Positions 16,125-24,587 of a stretch of 37,039 nt of DNA are shown one piece after another (position 1 is the stretch's first letter; each line of letters opens with the position of its first letter). The DNA is from Clostridia bacterium (GTDB lineage: Bacteria > Bacillota > Sulfobacillia > SLMV01), in NCBI GenBank assembly GCA_003563985.1, contig PWSR01000120.1:1-37039 (forward strand), read 5' to 3'. The notes beneath the pieces were generated by a model, which saw only the letters and a program-made list of their open reading frames with translations, had not been told where the DNA came from and did no database searches. A program made the translations under genes and the position numbers.

Positions 16125-17195
16125 ATGAAGGATAGCCTGCGAGAGAAAACAAAACGACTGATGAAGATACCCGGGATTTCGGGCCAGGAGACCGAGGTCG
16201 TCAGATTCCTGATGGAACAACTGGCACCGGGCGCCGATGATATCTTTGCGGACTCCATGGGAAACCTTTTCGCCCTGCGCCGCGGTTCGCGCCCGGGCCC
16301 GAAATTCATGCTGGCAGCCCACTCGGATCAACTGGGTGCGGTCGTGCGCTACGTGGATCCGTCGGGTTTCCTGCGCTTTGAGAAGGTCGGGGGCATCCTG
16401 GACTCCTTGCTGGTCGGTCGCAAGGTGTGGGTCGGGGGTGTCCCGGGGATCGTGGGACTCAAGCCAGGTCATTACCAGACCGAAGAAGAGAAGCGGCGCG
16501 TACCCCAGGCCGAAGACATGTATATCGACGTCGGCGCCGAAGATGCCGATGGCGTTCGCGCCCTGGGAATCGATATCGGCACGCCGGTAACCTACATGGA
16601 CGAAATGACCGTATTTGCCGACGGCAATCGTTTCGCGGGGGCCGGATTGGACGACCGGGCCGGATGCGCCGTCCTGTGGCAGGTATTCGAGGAACTCTCC
16701 GACGGGGACTTCGGGGGCGAGTTCTGGGGAGTCATCACCGTCCAAGAGGAAGTCGGCCTTCGGGGCGCCGGCGTCGCCGGCACTCGTCTCGCCCCCGATT
16801 TCGCCCTGGCTCTGGACACCATTCCCTGCGGGGGAACTCCGGACGTCCGAACCGATCAGTTGCACACCGACATCGGCCTGGGCCCGGTTTTCGCCCTGGT
16901 AAGCGGTCGGAGGGGTCAATTCACCGCCCACCCGAAGGTGCGCAAGATGCTCACCGCCGCGGCCGAGAAATGCGGGGCCCCGTATCAGCCGATGGTATTC
17001 GCCGGGGGCAATAACGACGCATCCTCCATCCAATTGGCCGGCGAAGGCGTAGCGGCCGCCTCCGTCACCTTGCCCCGGAGGTATTCCCACTCCCCGGTGG
17101 AGATGGGCGATTTCCGCGATATGGTGGCGGCGACCAATATCCTCGAAACCCTGGTGCGGGATATGGAAACGGCCGACGGATTTGACTTCATCTAG
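16125..17195 (+). CDS. M42 family metallo-aminopeptidase
   Basis: 356-aa cytoplasmic M42 peptidase (PepA/tetrahedral aminopeptidase/FrvX-like), which trims N-terminal residues from peptides using two metal ions. Ligands visible are H66 in AAHSDQLG, D176 in GLDDRAG, E208/E209 in VQEEVGLRG (catalytic Glu plus ligand), D231 in ALDTIPCGG and H322 in RYSHSPVEM. Members usually form dodecameric shells. The ATG at 16125 follows GGAGGGA by about 8 bases; an upstream extension has no support. It is monocistronic, with its own candidate promoter and a strong terminator. Annotations as endoglucanase M for this family are historical and not supported. Confidence 0.9.
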   Translation: MKDSLREKTKRLMKIPGISGQETEVVRFLMEQLAPGADDIFADSMGNLFALRRGSRPGPKFMLAAHSDQLGAVVRYVDPSGFLRFEKVGGILDSLLVGRKVWVGGVPGIVGLKPGHYQTEEEKRRVPQAEDMYIDVGAEDADGVRALGIDIGTPVTYMDEMTVFADGNRFAGAGLDDRAGCAVLWQVFEELSDGDFGGEFWGVITVQEEVGLRGAGVAGTRLAPDFALALDTIPCGGTPDVRTDQLHTDIGLGPVFALVSGRRGQFTAHPKVRKMLTAAAEKCGAPYQPMVFAGGNNDASSIQLAGEGVAAASVTLPRRYSHSPVEMGDFRDMVAATNILETLVRDMETADGFDFI

Positions 17196-17207
17196 TCCCA
17201 CGCATGG

Positions 17208-17253
17208 AAAAGGCATCCGATGGAGCATCGCTTCCACCCGTCGGATGCCTTTT
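17208..17253. terminator. Bidirectional intrinsic terminator (M42 peptidase / perR)
   Basis: AAAAGGCATCCGA (17208-17220) pairs perfectly with TCGGATGCCTTTT (17241-17253). The 20-base loop can form a small inner stem (TGGA/TCCA). A-runs and T-runs flank the stem on both strands, so it can stop transcription of the peptidase gene from the left and of perR from the right. Confidence 0.85.
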
Positions 17254-17333
17254 CACGTGACTTGCACGATGCCGGGGTTTACCGATTCAACGTACCCGCG
17301 GAATCCCGGAGCGATCCGGGCAAAAAGGGGCCA

Positions 17334-17783
17334 CTATGCATTTTCTCTGCGCGCGTCTACACACTCCGAGCACAGGCCCACCAGGTGCACGTCGATCTGG
17401 TCGACCTCCAGGCACTCCCCGGGGACCGCACCCCGAATGGACTCCGCCACCGCGCCGAAATCCTCGGTGTGTATGTCGGAGACCTTGCCACATTGCCTGC
17501 AGTAGTGGTGAATGTGACCGCGGGTATCAAAATCGTAACGATAGCTGGCTCGATCACCGATGACAAAACGATGAACCAAGCCGACACCCTCGAAAGTATC
17601 GAGGCTCTTGTATATCGTGTTCAAACTGATGGCCGGATGATCGGCCCGCACCATCTCGTGGATCTCTTCGACGGTGGGATGTTGCCGCGATGCACGCAAC
17701 GCATCCAATATCGCCAATCGTTGCGGCGTGACGCGCAAACCGGCCTCTCTCAGTAATTCTTGGCTCGCAGTATCGCATCTCAT
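17334..17783 (-). CDS. perR: PerR-type peroxide-sensing Fur family repressor
   Basis: 149-aa Fur-family regulator. The N-terminal winged helix (8-80) holds LRVTPQRLAILDAL and ISLNTIYKSLDTFEGVGLV. Structural zinc cysteines are C95-x2-C98 and C138-x2-C141. The regulatory metal residues of B. subtilis PerR (H37, D85, H91, H93, D104) have counterparts H35, D84, H90, H92 and D103; an Asp at the last site is characteristic of PerR rather than Fur. It should repress peroxide-defence genes with Fe or Mn bound and fall off after metal-catalysed histidine oxidation. The ATG at 17783 has AAGGTGA 7-8 bases upstream. A peroxiredoxin gene lies just upstream on the same strand, separated by a terminator. 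Confidence 0.88.
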   Translation of the reverse strand: MRCDTASQELLREAGLRVTPQRLAILDALRASRQHPTVEEIHEMVRADHPAISLNTIYKSLDTFEGVGLVHRFVIGDRASYRYDFDTRGHIHHYCRQCGKVSDIHTEDFGAVAESIRGAVPGECLEVDQIDVHLVGLCSECVDARRENA

Positions 17784-17801
17784 ATAGTCATCACCTTAAT
17801 T

Positions 17802-17829
17802 AGTATAGCATATCCGCGGAGGGTGCAAA
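17802..17829 (-). promoter_or_regulatory. Candidate perR promoter
   Basis: On the minus strand TTTGCA (17829..17824), 16 bases, then TATACT (17807..17802) with a TG one base before it (extended -10). The start would fall near 17795, just ahead of the ribosome binding site. The AT-rich stretch TATACTAATTA partly resembles a PerR half-site, allowing autoregulation, but the match is weak. Confidence 0.55.
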
Positions 17830-17863
17830 GAAAGAATCTGCGGGAGGGAGATCCCTCCCGCAG
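17827..17863 (-). terminator. Intrinsic terminator after the peroxiredoxin gene
   Basis: CTGCGGGAGGG (17838-17848) and CCCTCCCGCAG (17853-17863) form an 11-bp stem with a 4-base loop. On the minus strand it is followed by ATTCTTTCTTT (17837..17827). This is 20 bases after the peroxiredoxin stop and separates it from perR; the T-rich tail overlaps the perR -35. Confidence 0.85.
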
Positions 17864-17882
17864 CCATGAGGAGAGTTCGGAG

Positions 17883-18521
17883 TCAAAGATCCCGGTGGCA
17901 GAACCACCAATCGTAACATTCGTACTGCCCCTGGCGTTCGGCGGCGGTTTCGACATCCTGGGGTGGCGGGATGATGACGCGATCACCGATCAGTTCATTG
18001 TTCGGCCAATCGGCGGGGGTGGCCACGCCCTCGGCGTCCACGACCTGAAGCGCCTTGATCATTCGCAGGATCTCGTCGAAGTTCCGCCCCATTTCCTGGG
18101 GATAGTAGAGAATGGCGCGGATTATGCCCTTCGGGTCGATGATGAAAACCGCCCTGACCGTGTTGCTTCCTTTGCCGGGGTGCACCATGCCGAGGCGCCG
18201 CCCGACCGTTCCGTCGTCGGCGATGATGGGGAATTGGATTTCCACATCGAGGTTGTCACGAATCCACTCTTCCCACTTGATATGGGCGAAGATCTGGTCG
18301 ATGCTGAGACCCATCAGTTCCGTATTGAGGCTCTGAAACTCGTCGAAGCGATTTTGAAAAGCCACGAACTCCGTAGTGCATACGGGTGTAAAGTCGGCGG
18401 GATGGCTAAAAAGCACCAACCATTTTCCCTGGTAGTCCCCCGGTAAGTTCTTGACACCCCGGGTGGTCTTAACCTCCAGTTGCGGCAGTGGTTCCCCGAT
18501 CAGGGGCATTCTCTCTTCCAT
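17883..18521 (-). CDS. Peroxiredoxin, Prx6-type (archaeal-like 2-Cys)
   Basis: 212-aa cytoplasmic thiol peroxidase that reduces hydrogen peroxide and organic peroxides. The peroxidatic Cys is C48 in [13 protein letters not shown]. The Prx6-type C-terminal domain is present ([20 protein letters not shown]). Near the end, C202 and C208 in ECYDWWFCH match the position of the extra cysteines in archaeal thioredoxin peroxidases (Aeropyrum type), so a disulfide-based cycle is likely. The ATG at 18521 follows GGGAGG by 11 bases; the ATG four codons later (MPLIGEP) fits the family N-terminus equally well. Promoter and candidate PerR box lie just upstream, and perR is the next gene. Confidence 0.92.
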   Translation of the reverse strand: MEERMPLIGEPLPQLEVKTTRGVKNLPGDYQGKWLVLFSHPADFTPVCTTEFVAFQNRFDEFQSLNTELMGLSIDQIFAHIKWEEWIRDNLDVEIQFPIIADDGTVGRRLGMVHPGKGSNTVRAVFIIDPKGIIRAILYYPQEMGRNFDEILRMIKALQVVDAEGVATPADWPNNELIGDRVIIPPPQDVETAAERQGQYECYDWWFCHRDL

Positions 18522-18575
18522 TTCGGAATCTACCTCCCAGATACTATGTTTAGGCTGGACGGGATTCCCCGGCCC

Positions 18576-18590
18576 TTATAGTAAGTATTA
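18576..18590. promoter_or_regulatory. Candidate PerR box upstream of the peroxiredoxin gene
   Basis: TTATAGTAAGTATTA matches the Bacillus PerR consensus TTATAAT-N-ATTATAA at 11 of 14 fixed positions. It covers the 3' part of the -10 and the predicted transcription start of the peroxiredoxin promoter, where a bound repressor would block initiation. The consensus is from established PerR work; binding here is inferred. Confidence 0.6.
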
Positions 18591-18615
18591 TCACCTGATA
18601 GGGCGGGCCTGTCAA
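18587..18615 (-). promoter_or_regulatory. Peroxiredoxin promoter
   Basis: On the minus strand TTGACA (18615..18610), a 17-base spacer and GATAAT (18592..18587). The -35 overlaps the stop codon of the upstream amidohydrolase gene. The predicted start is near 18580, giving an untranslated leader of about 60 bases. Confidence 0.82.
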
Positions 18616-19847
18616 TCCTCTTGGCCTTCCGCCTCTGCCAGGCTGAGAAGGGTGTGCATCATGACCCGGACGCCGTTGACCAGATGCTCGGGGTCCGTGT
18701 ATTCATCGGGACTGTGGCTAATTCCACCGCGACTGGGGACGAAGATCATGGCCGTCGGAACGTAGGGAGCAAAGCTCTGGGCATCGTGCCCGGCGCCGCT
18801 GGGCATCGCGACGGACTCCACCCCGGATCTCCGCGATCCCCGGGCAATGTGGGACATGAGAACGTCGTCTAGGTACACACCATCTTTCTCGTAGACCGTC
18901 TTCATCAGGGCGGATCGGATATTGTCGTCCAACCAAGTATCCAGTCGATCCCGGACGCGGGCCATATCCTCGGCATCGATGGAGCGAAGCTCAACGGTAA
19001 AGCGACAGTGCCCCGGTATGATATTCATGGCGCCCGGGCTCACGGTTACGTCGCCGATGGTGGCCACCATCTCGTCGGACCGGGCGCGAGCCCACTCCGG
19101 CAGGAGCCCGAACACGGGAGCGGCCGCCACCAGGGCATCCTTCCTGCTGGCCATCGGCGTGGTCCCGGCGTGATTGGCCTGCCCCTCGACTTCGATCACG
19201 TAGCGATATATGCCCACGATCCCGGTCACGATACCGATGTCGATGCCCCGCTCCTCCAGGGTCCCGCCCTGTTCTACGTGCATCTCCAAGTACCCGCGGA
19301 ACTCCGAAGGATCTCGGCGCGCCTCATCGATACGCGTCGGATCCAGCCCTACCCTCTGAAAGGAATCCGCCAGGGAGGGCGCGCCGGTCTCTTTTACCCC
19401 GTACAATTCTTCCCGGGCAGCGCTGCCCATCATCGCCCGGCTTCCAAAGGTCCCGGCAAAATGATGTCCCTCTTCGTCGGTAAAGTTAATGATCTCGAGG
19501 TTCCAGGGTAACTTCACATCGGCTTCGATCAAGTTGCGCGCGCATTCCAGTCCCGAGAGAACACCCAGGGATCCGTCGTACTTCCCGCCCTGGGGTACCG
19601 TGTCGAGGTGCGATCCAATCACCATGGTCTTGCCCGCGGGATCGGCACCCTCCAATCGCCCGATGACATTCCCCGCCGCATCCACGCGAACGTCCAATCC
19701 GGCCTCTTCCATCCTGCCCTGCACCCAATCCCGCGCGCGCACATCCTCATCGGTGAGCGCCAGGCGCGTTATGCCTTGGCCCTCCCGGTACCCGATGGTC
19801 CCCAGTTCGTCTATGTCTGCCAGGAAACGCACACTATCAATTTTCAT
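18612..19847 (-). CDS. M20 family amidohydrolase (N-carbamoyl-L-amino acid hydrolase/allantoate amidohydrolase-like)
   Basis: 411-aa zinc hydrolase of the hydantoinase/carbamoylase branch of M20. Di-metal ligands and motifs are GSHLDTVPQGGKYDGSLG (H80, D91), NFTDEEGHHF (E125/E126), YLEMHVEQGGTLEE and SPDEYTDPEHL near the end; the lid/dimer domain contains GQANHAGTTPMASRKDA. Members cleave N-carbamoyl amino acids, allantoate or ureido compounds; the motifs do not separate these. The ATG at 19847 has a GGGATGG-type site upstream and the length is normal. No hydantoinase or purine-catabolism gene is adjacent. The peroxiredoxin promoter is embedded at its 3' end. Confidence 0.87.
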   Translation of the reverse strand: MKIDSVRFLADIDELGTIGYREGQGITRLALTDEDVRARDWVQGRMEEAGLDVRVDAAGNVIGRLEGADPAGKTMVIGSHLDTVPQGGKYDGSLGVLSGLECARNLIEADVKLPWNLEIINFTDEEGHHFAGTFGSRAMMGSAAREELYGVKETGAPSLADSFQRVGLDPTRIDEARRDPSEFRGYLEMHVEQGGTLEERGIDIGIVTGIVGIYRYVIEVEGQANHAGTTPMASRKDALVAAAPVFGLLPEWARARSDEMVATIGDVTVSPGAMNIIPGHCRFTVELRSIDAEDMARVRDRLDTWLDDNIRSALMKTVYEKDGVYLDDVLMSHIARGSRRSGVESVAMPSGAGHDAQSFAPYVPTAMIFVPSRGGISHSPDEYTDPEHLVNGVRVMMHTLLSLAEAEGQED

Positions 19848-20157
19848 ATCTACACCATCCCTTCCGGATATTGGATTCGATCTCGATGCTCAGCGACCAA
19901 GTCGGTAATTCGAAGCAGGTTCCCCTCGGCCCGGGTGAATCACACGTCGACGGGAGCGCGATAATCCTTCGACATCCGGAAACCACAGTCCGCAGGAGTT
20001 CGGGGCTTGCACAGTCTATCGTCCTCGTACTCACACCTATTGTATTTCCCCCATCCCCCGCGCTCTCCTTCCCGGGGATATGGAACCTGTTCCCCGCGGC
20101 GTCGTCGATATATGATGGAGACGTAGGATCCGGAAGTACTAAGGGAGGCTGGAGTTC
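19848..20157. other. Divergent intergenic region amidohydrolase / deacetylase
   Basis: 310 bases between divergent starts. On the plus strand TATGAT at 20111-20116 is a possible -10 for the deacetylase gene, with only a poor -35 (TGTTCC 20088-20093). I see no convincing promoter for the amidohydrolase, no clear dyad and no RNA structure. A minus-strand open frame across it (19837-20223) has no recognisable motif and would overlap the amidohydrolase start. Confidence 0.4.
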
Positions 20158-21246
20158 TTGAAGATTCGAACCGTCCTGATCGCCCTGGTCATCGCGGCGC
20201 TGCTTTTTCCCAATTATGCCCAAGCACAGCCTTCCTCCGATCGCGTGAGTACCTGGCCGACGGCCGAACAGGTCGTGGCTCTAACCTTTGACGCGGGTTC
20301 GGATCGCGGCATTTCGGAGGAGATCCTAAACATACTGGAAGAACGCGATGTTCTCGCCACGTTTTTCCTCACGGGCCATTGGATAGAAAACTATCCCGAT
20401 GATGCCCTCCGCATCAGCCGGGCAAATCATACCCTGGGCAATCACAGCTATTCCCATCCGGACATGACAACCATATCCTCCGAGCGAATTCGCGAAGAGA
20501 TCACCAGGACGGAGAATTTGGCCCGGGACGTCCTGGGATCCGGCCTCCGCCCCTATTTTCGCCCCCCTCACGGTGCGTACAACGACGAAGTCCTCCGGGT
20601 CATCGCCGAAGAGGGCTACGAGTACACCGTGATGTGGACGGTAGATACCCTCGACTGGGACGGCGCCACGGCGGACCAGATCGTGCGGAGGGTAGAAGAT
20701 GCATTGCGTCCCGGGGCAATCATCCTGATGCACGTGGGGTCCGGAACGGAGACGGCCGATGCGCTACCCCGGATACTGGATCTGCTGGAAGAGCGGGAGT
20801 ACCGTCCCGTCACCCTGCACGAGATGTCCCAGCGAGAGCCCGAGAAGCAAGCATACCAGGTCCAACCGGGCGATACACTGTACGGGATCGCCGAGGCTAC
20901 CGGCGTGGATGCCCAAGAGATCGCCCGGGCCAATCAATTGACGGACCCCTACATTATCCGGGTGGGTGACATCCTGATCATACCCGGCGCTGAACCGGAG
21001 GAAGTTCCCGAGGATGACCCCGAAGAGGCGGAACCGGAGGAGACAGAGCCCGCAGAACGGGAGTCGACGGAGCCCGAAACCGAGGAACCGACGGAGCCCG
21101 AGGAAGAGGAGGATCCACCGCAGGACTCCGAGGATCCCGCACCGTGGTGGGCGTTCCCCGGCCGGATCTTCCGCCTGCTGCTACAAGGGTTTTGGGACCT
21201 GGCGTCCGAAGGAGTGCGCTTCCTCATCGACGTGATCCGCCGCTGA
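20158..21246 (+). CDS. Secreted polysaccharide deacetylase (NodB domain) with LysM
   Basis: 362-aa exported protein. A signal peptide at 1-23 ends AQA. The NodB domain (about 38-220) has motif 1 LTFDAGSD (D45), metal histidines H96 and H100 in NHSYSHP, motif 3 RPPHGAYN, LDWDGA and ILMHVG (H192). In motif 1 the usual second Asp of TFDDG is Ala46; D49 might substitute, or the metal may be held mainly by the two histidines. A LysM domain (233-277, YQVQPGDTLYGIAEATGV) binds peptidoglycan or chitin. Next come a Glu/Pro-rich linker and an amphipathic end (FPGRIFRLLLQGFWDLA). It probably removes acetyl groups from wall polysaccharide. The TTG at 20158 follows GGGAGG by 9 bases. Confidence 0.88.
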   Translation: MKIRTVLIALVIAALLFPNYAQAQPSSDRVSTWPTAEQVVALTFDAGSDRGISEEILNILEERDVLATFFLTGHWIENYPDDALRISRANHTLGNHSYSHPDMTTISSERIREEITRTENLARDVLGSGLRPYFRPPHGAYNDEVLRVIAEEGYEYTVMWTVDTLDWDGATADQIVRRVEDALRPGAIILMHVGSGTETADALPRILDLLEEREYRPVTLHEMSQREPEKQAYQVQPGDTLYGIAEATGVDAQEIARANQLTDPYIIRVGDILIIPGAEPEEVPEDDPEEAEPEETEPAERESTEPETEEPTEPEEEEDPPQDSEDPAPWWAFPGRIFRLLLQGFWDLASEGVRFLIDVIRR

Positions 21247-21254
21247 ACCGGGAA

Positions 21255-21274
21255 TATCGGTCATTGAACCGATA
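21255..21274. terminator. Short stem-loop between convergent genes
   Basis: TATCGGT (21255-21261) pairs with ACCGATA (21268-21274) around CATTGA, straddling the dnaE2 stop and 8 bases after the deacetylase stop. The stem is only 7 bp and has no T-run, so it is a weak terminator candidate. Confidence 0.35.
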
Positions 21275-24200
21275 GCGGCTCCAGGGTTTGGACCACCACG
21301 CTCGCGGCTCCACCCCGACGCCGTATCTCTCCTCGAACCGATAGCGGACCTTTGGCCCGGGGAAAGACCAGGTGACCGTATCGCCGATATGGGCCGGAGA
21401 ACAGTACCACATCAACCAAACCCGTTTCATCCTCCAGGGAAAAGAAAACGACCGTTTTCCCGCTTCGAGTCGGGGGCCTGTGCGGACATATGACCGTACC
21501 GGCTACGGCGACCTCCTCCCCTTCGGGCGCAGATCGAGCCTCGCGCGTCGTCACAAATCCCCTGTCGGTCAGCTCTTCCCGCTTGAGGCCCATCCAGCTG
21601 CCGCCGGCCTCGATACCCAGGATGCGCCTCTCCCAGACGATCTTCTCTTCGGGCGAAAAATCGGGGATATCCCGCGCAAACGACCCCACTCTTTTCCTTC
21701 GCCCCCCGGCGGTCAACATCCAAAGCAGGGAACGCCGATTCGGCTCCAGGGATGCCAGGGCACCGCACAGGATCAGGTTTTCCGCGAGATCCGCTCCGAT
21801 ATCGACCCGCCGCAGAAAATCCCCCGGGGAAGTGAAGAAACCATCGTCCCGGGCCCGGAGCAACCGATCCAGGGCTGCCCCTCCCATCCCCTTGACCTGG
21901 GCCAGGGATATCCGAATATTCCCTTCCTCGATGGTAAAGCGGGACCCGCTCGCATTGACATCCACCGGCAAGATCCCGATCCCCCGGCGCCGGACTTCGG
22001 TGCAGAGGGTATTGGGGGGATAGTAACCCATCGGCCAATTGCTCAGTACCGCGGCGAAAAACGCGGCCGGGTAATGCTGCGCGAGGTAGGCAGTACGATA
22101 GGCCGTGTTTCCGAAGGCCGCCGCGTGGGCTTCGCAGAATCCGTAGGATGCATAACCCCGGAGGTACGAATAGATCTGCTCCGCGATCTCCGCCCCGATA
22201 CCACGCTGGGCAGCCCGCTCGACGAAGAGGCGTCCCAATTCTTCCATCTCTACCCCGGGACGAGACCGACTCATGACCCGACGCAGGCGATCGGCCTCCC
22301 CCGGGCTGAACCCGGCGATCGCCACCGCGATCTCGATGACCTGCTCCTGGAAAAGCACGACCCCGTAAGTCTTGCGCAGTATCGGTTCCAAATCCGGGTG
22401 GATGTAAGTCACCGGCTCCGCCCCGTGGCGCCGGGCAATGTAGGGCTCCACCATATCACCCTTTATGGGGCCGGGGCGAATAAGAGCCACCGATGCGATG
22501 ATGTCCTCGAGATTTGAGGCACCCAGCCGAGATTGGAGCGCCCGCTGGGCCGGGCTCTCCAGTTGAAATACGCCCAGCGTCTCGCCGCGATGGAGCATGG
22601 CATAGGTTTCTTCGTCATCCTCGGGTATGGCCTGGTAATCGAAGGCGCGATCGCGGGTTCGAATATCCATCACGGCATCCTCCACGGCGGATAGCATTCG
22701 GAGCGATAGGAGGTCCAACTTGATCAACCCCAGTTCCTCTACGCCCTCCTTGTCGAATTGGCAAATCAATTCTCCCTTGGCGGAGCGCTGCAGCGGCGTG
22801 ACCTCCTCCAGGGGCCGATCGGAGATGACGAGTCCCCCGCAGTGGGTGGAAATGTGACGGGGAAATCCATCGACCGCCGCGGCGGCGGATAGCAGGCGTT
22901 CGTACCCCTCCCACCCCTCCGGATGGTTCCGGAATTCCGGCAGGATCTCCATAACCTCGGCGATATTGCCCGAACCGCTGCCCCGGGGGATCCGTTTGGC
23001 CAGGTCCCCCAGGACCTCGGGGCGAAATCCCATGGCCTTCCCCAGCTCCCGGACGGCCGAGCGGGCGCGAAAGGTATTGAAGGTGGCGACACCGGCCACG
23101 CGATTTTCCCCGTACTTCGCACGAACGTAATCCGCCACCCGGTCCCGATGACGGGCATCGAAGTCCACATCGATGTCGGGCTTTTCGCCGCGCTCTGGAC
23201 TCATAAACCGCTCGAACAATAGATTTCTCCCCAGGGCATCCACCTCGGTGATTCCCAGGCAATAGGCCACGGCCGAATCCGCCGCGGAACCCCTGCCGGC
23301 ACAACGAATCCCCCGCCCCCGGGCAAATCGGACGACATCCTCGACCAGGAGAAAGTAATCCGCATAGCCCTGGGATATGATCACATCCAGCTCTCGATCC
23401 AGGCGCTTGGCAACTTCACCGTCCGAATGACCGTACCGTTCCAGGGCACCTCGTCGCACCAGGTCCCGCAGGTGGTCCGCAGTCCCCACATCCCGGGGTA
23501 AGGCAAAGGTGGGATATCGCCTGCGGCCCAGGTCAGGAACCGGCTCGCAGGCCTCCGCGATGGCGAGCGTATTCCGTAGGGCATCCGGCAGGTGACGAAA
23601 ATGCCGGGTCATCGCCTCGGCTGATTTCAAGTAGTTCTCGGCATTCAGATGGCGTTCCGGGTTCGTCGCGGACAGGGTGGTGCCGGTGCGAACGCAGGTC
23701 AACAAGTCGTGGACGGGAAAGTCGGCCTTCCTCGCGTAGTGTACATCGGCCGAGGCCACCAGGGGGATGTCCAGTTCTTCACTCAATTCCACCAGGCTGC
23801 GGTGAAGGCCCAGGTCTCCCGGCAAAACGGCGGGTTGCAACTCCAAGTAAAGGGAGTCGCCCACCATCTCCCGGTAGAAAAGGGCCCTTTCCCGGGCTTC
23901 CCGGTAATGCCCGGATAATAGCAGGAAGGGGATCTCCCCCGCCCGACAACCCGACAGGACGAAGAGATCTTGCCCCATGCCAGCCAGCTCGGAGGGATCC
24001 AATCGGGGCCGGCCTCGCTCACCTCGTCGATGCGCCCGGGTCAACAACTTGCATATCCCGGCGTATCCCTCGGCGTTTCTGGCCAGGGCCACCAGGTGGT
24101 ATCCGCCCGGGAGGGTGAACTCCACCCCCTGGATCGGCTTGACCCCATATTTCTCGGCCGTCCGCCGAAAATCCACCGCTCCTCCCACGTTGTCATGGTC

Positions 24201-24317
24201 CGTCAGGGCTAGAGCCCTCATCTCCCCGGCGACTGCCCGTCGGACCAGCTCTCCGACGGAGCTTCCACCGTCGAGAAAAGAGTAGGGAGAATGGCAATGC
24301 AGGTGTACGAACTCCAC
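21261..24317 (-). CDS. dnaE2: Error-prone DNA polymerase DnaE2 (ImuC)
   Basis: 1018-aa C-family polymerase for damage-induced translesion synthesis. The N-terminal PHP domain (1-200) keeps HLHCHS (H5, H7, H9) and TDHDN. The polymerase core has GRGSAADS, PDIDVDF (catalytic D383 and D385) and LIKLDLLSLRML (third Asp). SYGFCEAHAAAFG and NWPMGYYPPNTL in place of replicative DnaE text are typical of DnaE2; an OB-like domain follows (EVAVAGTVICPHRPP). The length is that of DnaE2, shorter than DnaE1. The GTG at 24317 follows GGGGGA by 7 bases. It is the last gene of the imuB-DUF6504-dnaE2 operon, 13 bases after the small gene, and thus under the same SOS promoter. Confidence 0.93.
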   Translation of the reverse strand: MEFVHLHCHSPYSFLDGGSSVGELVRRAVAGEMRALALTDHDNVGGAVDFRRTAEKYGVKPIQGVEFTLPGGYHLVALARNAEGYAGICKLLTRAHRRGERGRPRLDPSELAGMGQDLFVLSGCRAGEIPFLLLSGHYREARERALFYREMVGDSLYLELQPAVLPGDLGLHRSLVELSEELDIPLVASADVHYARKADFPVHDLLTCVRTGTTLSATNPERHLNAENYLKSAEAMTRHFRHLPDALRNTLAIAEACEPVPDLGRRRYPTFALPRDVGTADHLRDLVRRGALERYGHSDGEVAKRLDRELDVIISQGYADYFLLVEDVVRFARGRGIRCAGRGSAADSAVAYCLGITEVDALGRNLLFERFMSPERGEKPDIDVDFDARHRDRVADYVRAKYGENRVAGVATFNTFRARSAVRELGKAMGFRPEVLGDLAKRIPRGSGSGNIAEVMEILPEFRNHPEGWEGYERLLSAAAAVDGFPRHISTHCGGLVISDRPLEEVTPLQRSAKGELICQFDKEGVEELGLIKLDLLSLRMLSAVEDAVMDIRTRDRAFDYQAIPEDDEETYAMLHRGETLGVFQLESPAQRALQSRLGASNLEDIIASVALIRPGPIKGDMVEPYIARRHGAEPVTYIHPDLEPILRKTYGVVLFQEQVIEIAVAIAGFSPGEADRLRRVMSRSRPGVEMEELGRLFVERAAQRGIGAEIAEQIYSYLRGYASYGFCEAHAAAFGNTAYRTAYLAQHYPAAFFAAVLSNWPMGYYPPNTLCTEVRRRGIGILPVDVNASGSRFTIEEGNIRISLAQVKGMGGAALDRLLRARDDGFFTSPGDFLRRVDIGADLAENLILCGALASLEPNRRSLLWMLTAGGRRKRVGSFARDIPDFSPEEKIVWERRILGIEAGGSWMGLKREELTDRGFVTTREARSAPEGEEVAVAGTVICPHRPPTRSGKTVVFFSLEDETGLVDVVLFSGPYRRYGHLVFPRAKGPLSVRGEIRRRGGAASVVVQTLEPLSVQ

Positions 24318-24330
24318 GGGAATTCCCCCG

Positions 24331-24582
24331 TCAATCGTAGATTCGATAAAGCACCCAGGGACCCGGACCCCGAACCTCCCGGCAAATCTCCACGAGACCG
24401 CCGCGGGCTATCCGGAGCCGATAGAACACCTTTTCTCGCTCCCCGGACCACCAACATCCCGTGTCTCGCCATCGTTCCTCGATGGCGACGATCTCAACCC
24501 ATACATCACCCAGGAGTACGGCCTCGGGAGTTCCCCGACATGATGTCCGGACACCCACCCTTCGATTCACCAATCGGCCCAT
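24331..24582 (-). CDS. DUF6504-like small protein in the mutasome operon
   Basis: 83-aa protein between imuB and dnaE2. Its pattern (VGVRTSCRGTPEAVLLGDVW, VEIVAIEERWRDTGCWW, then FYRLRIARGGLVEICRE and WVLYRIYD) fits what I recall of DUF6504: an N-terminal VRV-G-P strand, the E-x-W-R/WW block and a C-terminal W-x-L-x-R-x-Y. The fold is probably a small beta-barrel; function unknown. The ATG at 24582 has GGGGGAGG 8 bases upstream at the end of imuB. The ATG at 24588, overlapping the imuB stop (TGATG), is too close to that site. Its position between two translesion genes suggests an accessory role in the same complex. Confidence 0.72.
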   Translation of the reverse strand: MGRLVNRRVGVRTSCRGTPEAVLLGDVWVEIVAIEERWRDTGCWWSGEREKVFYRLRIARGGLVEICREVRGPGPWVLYRIYD

Positions 24583-24587
24583 TTCCA

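Noticed and set aside
15960-17237. 425-aa open frame on the minus strand
   Set aside because: Antisense to the M42 peptidase, which has all metal ligands; shadow frame.
21372-22517. 381-aa open frame on the plus strand
   Set aside because: Antisense to dnaE2; Pro/Arg-rich with no motif.
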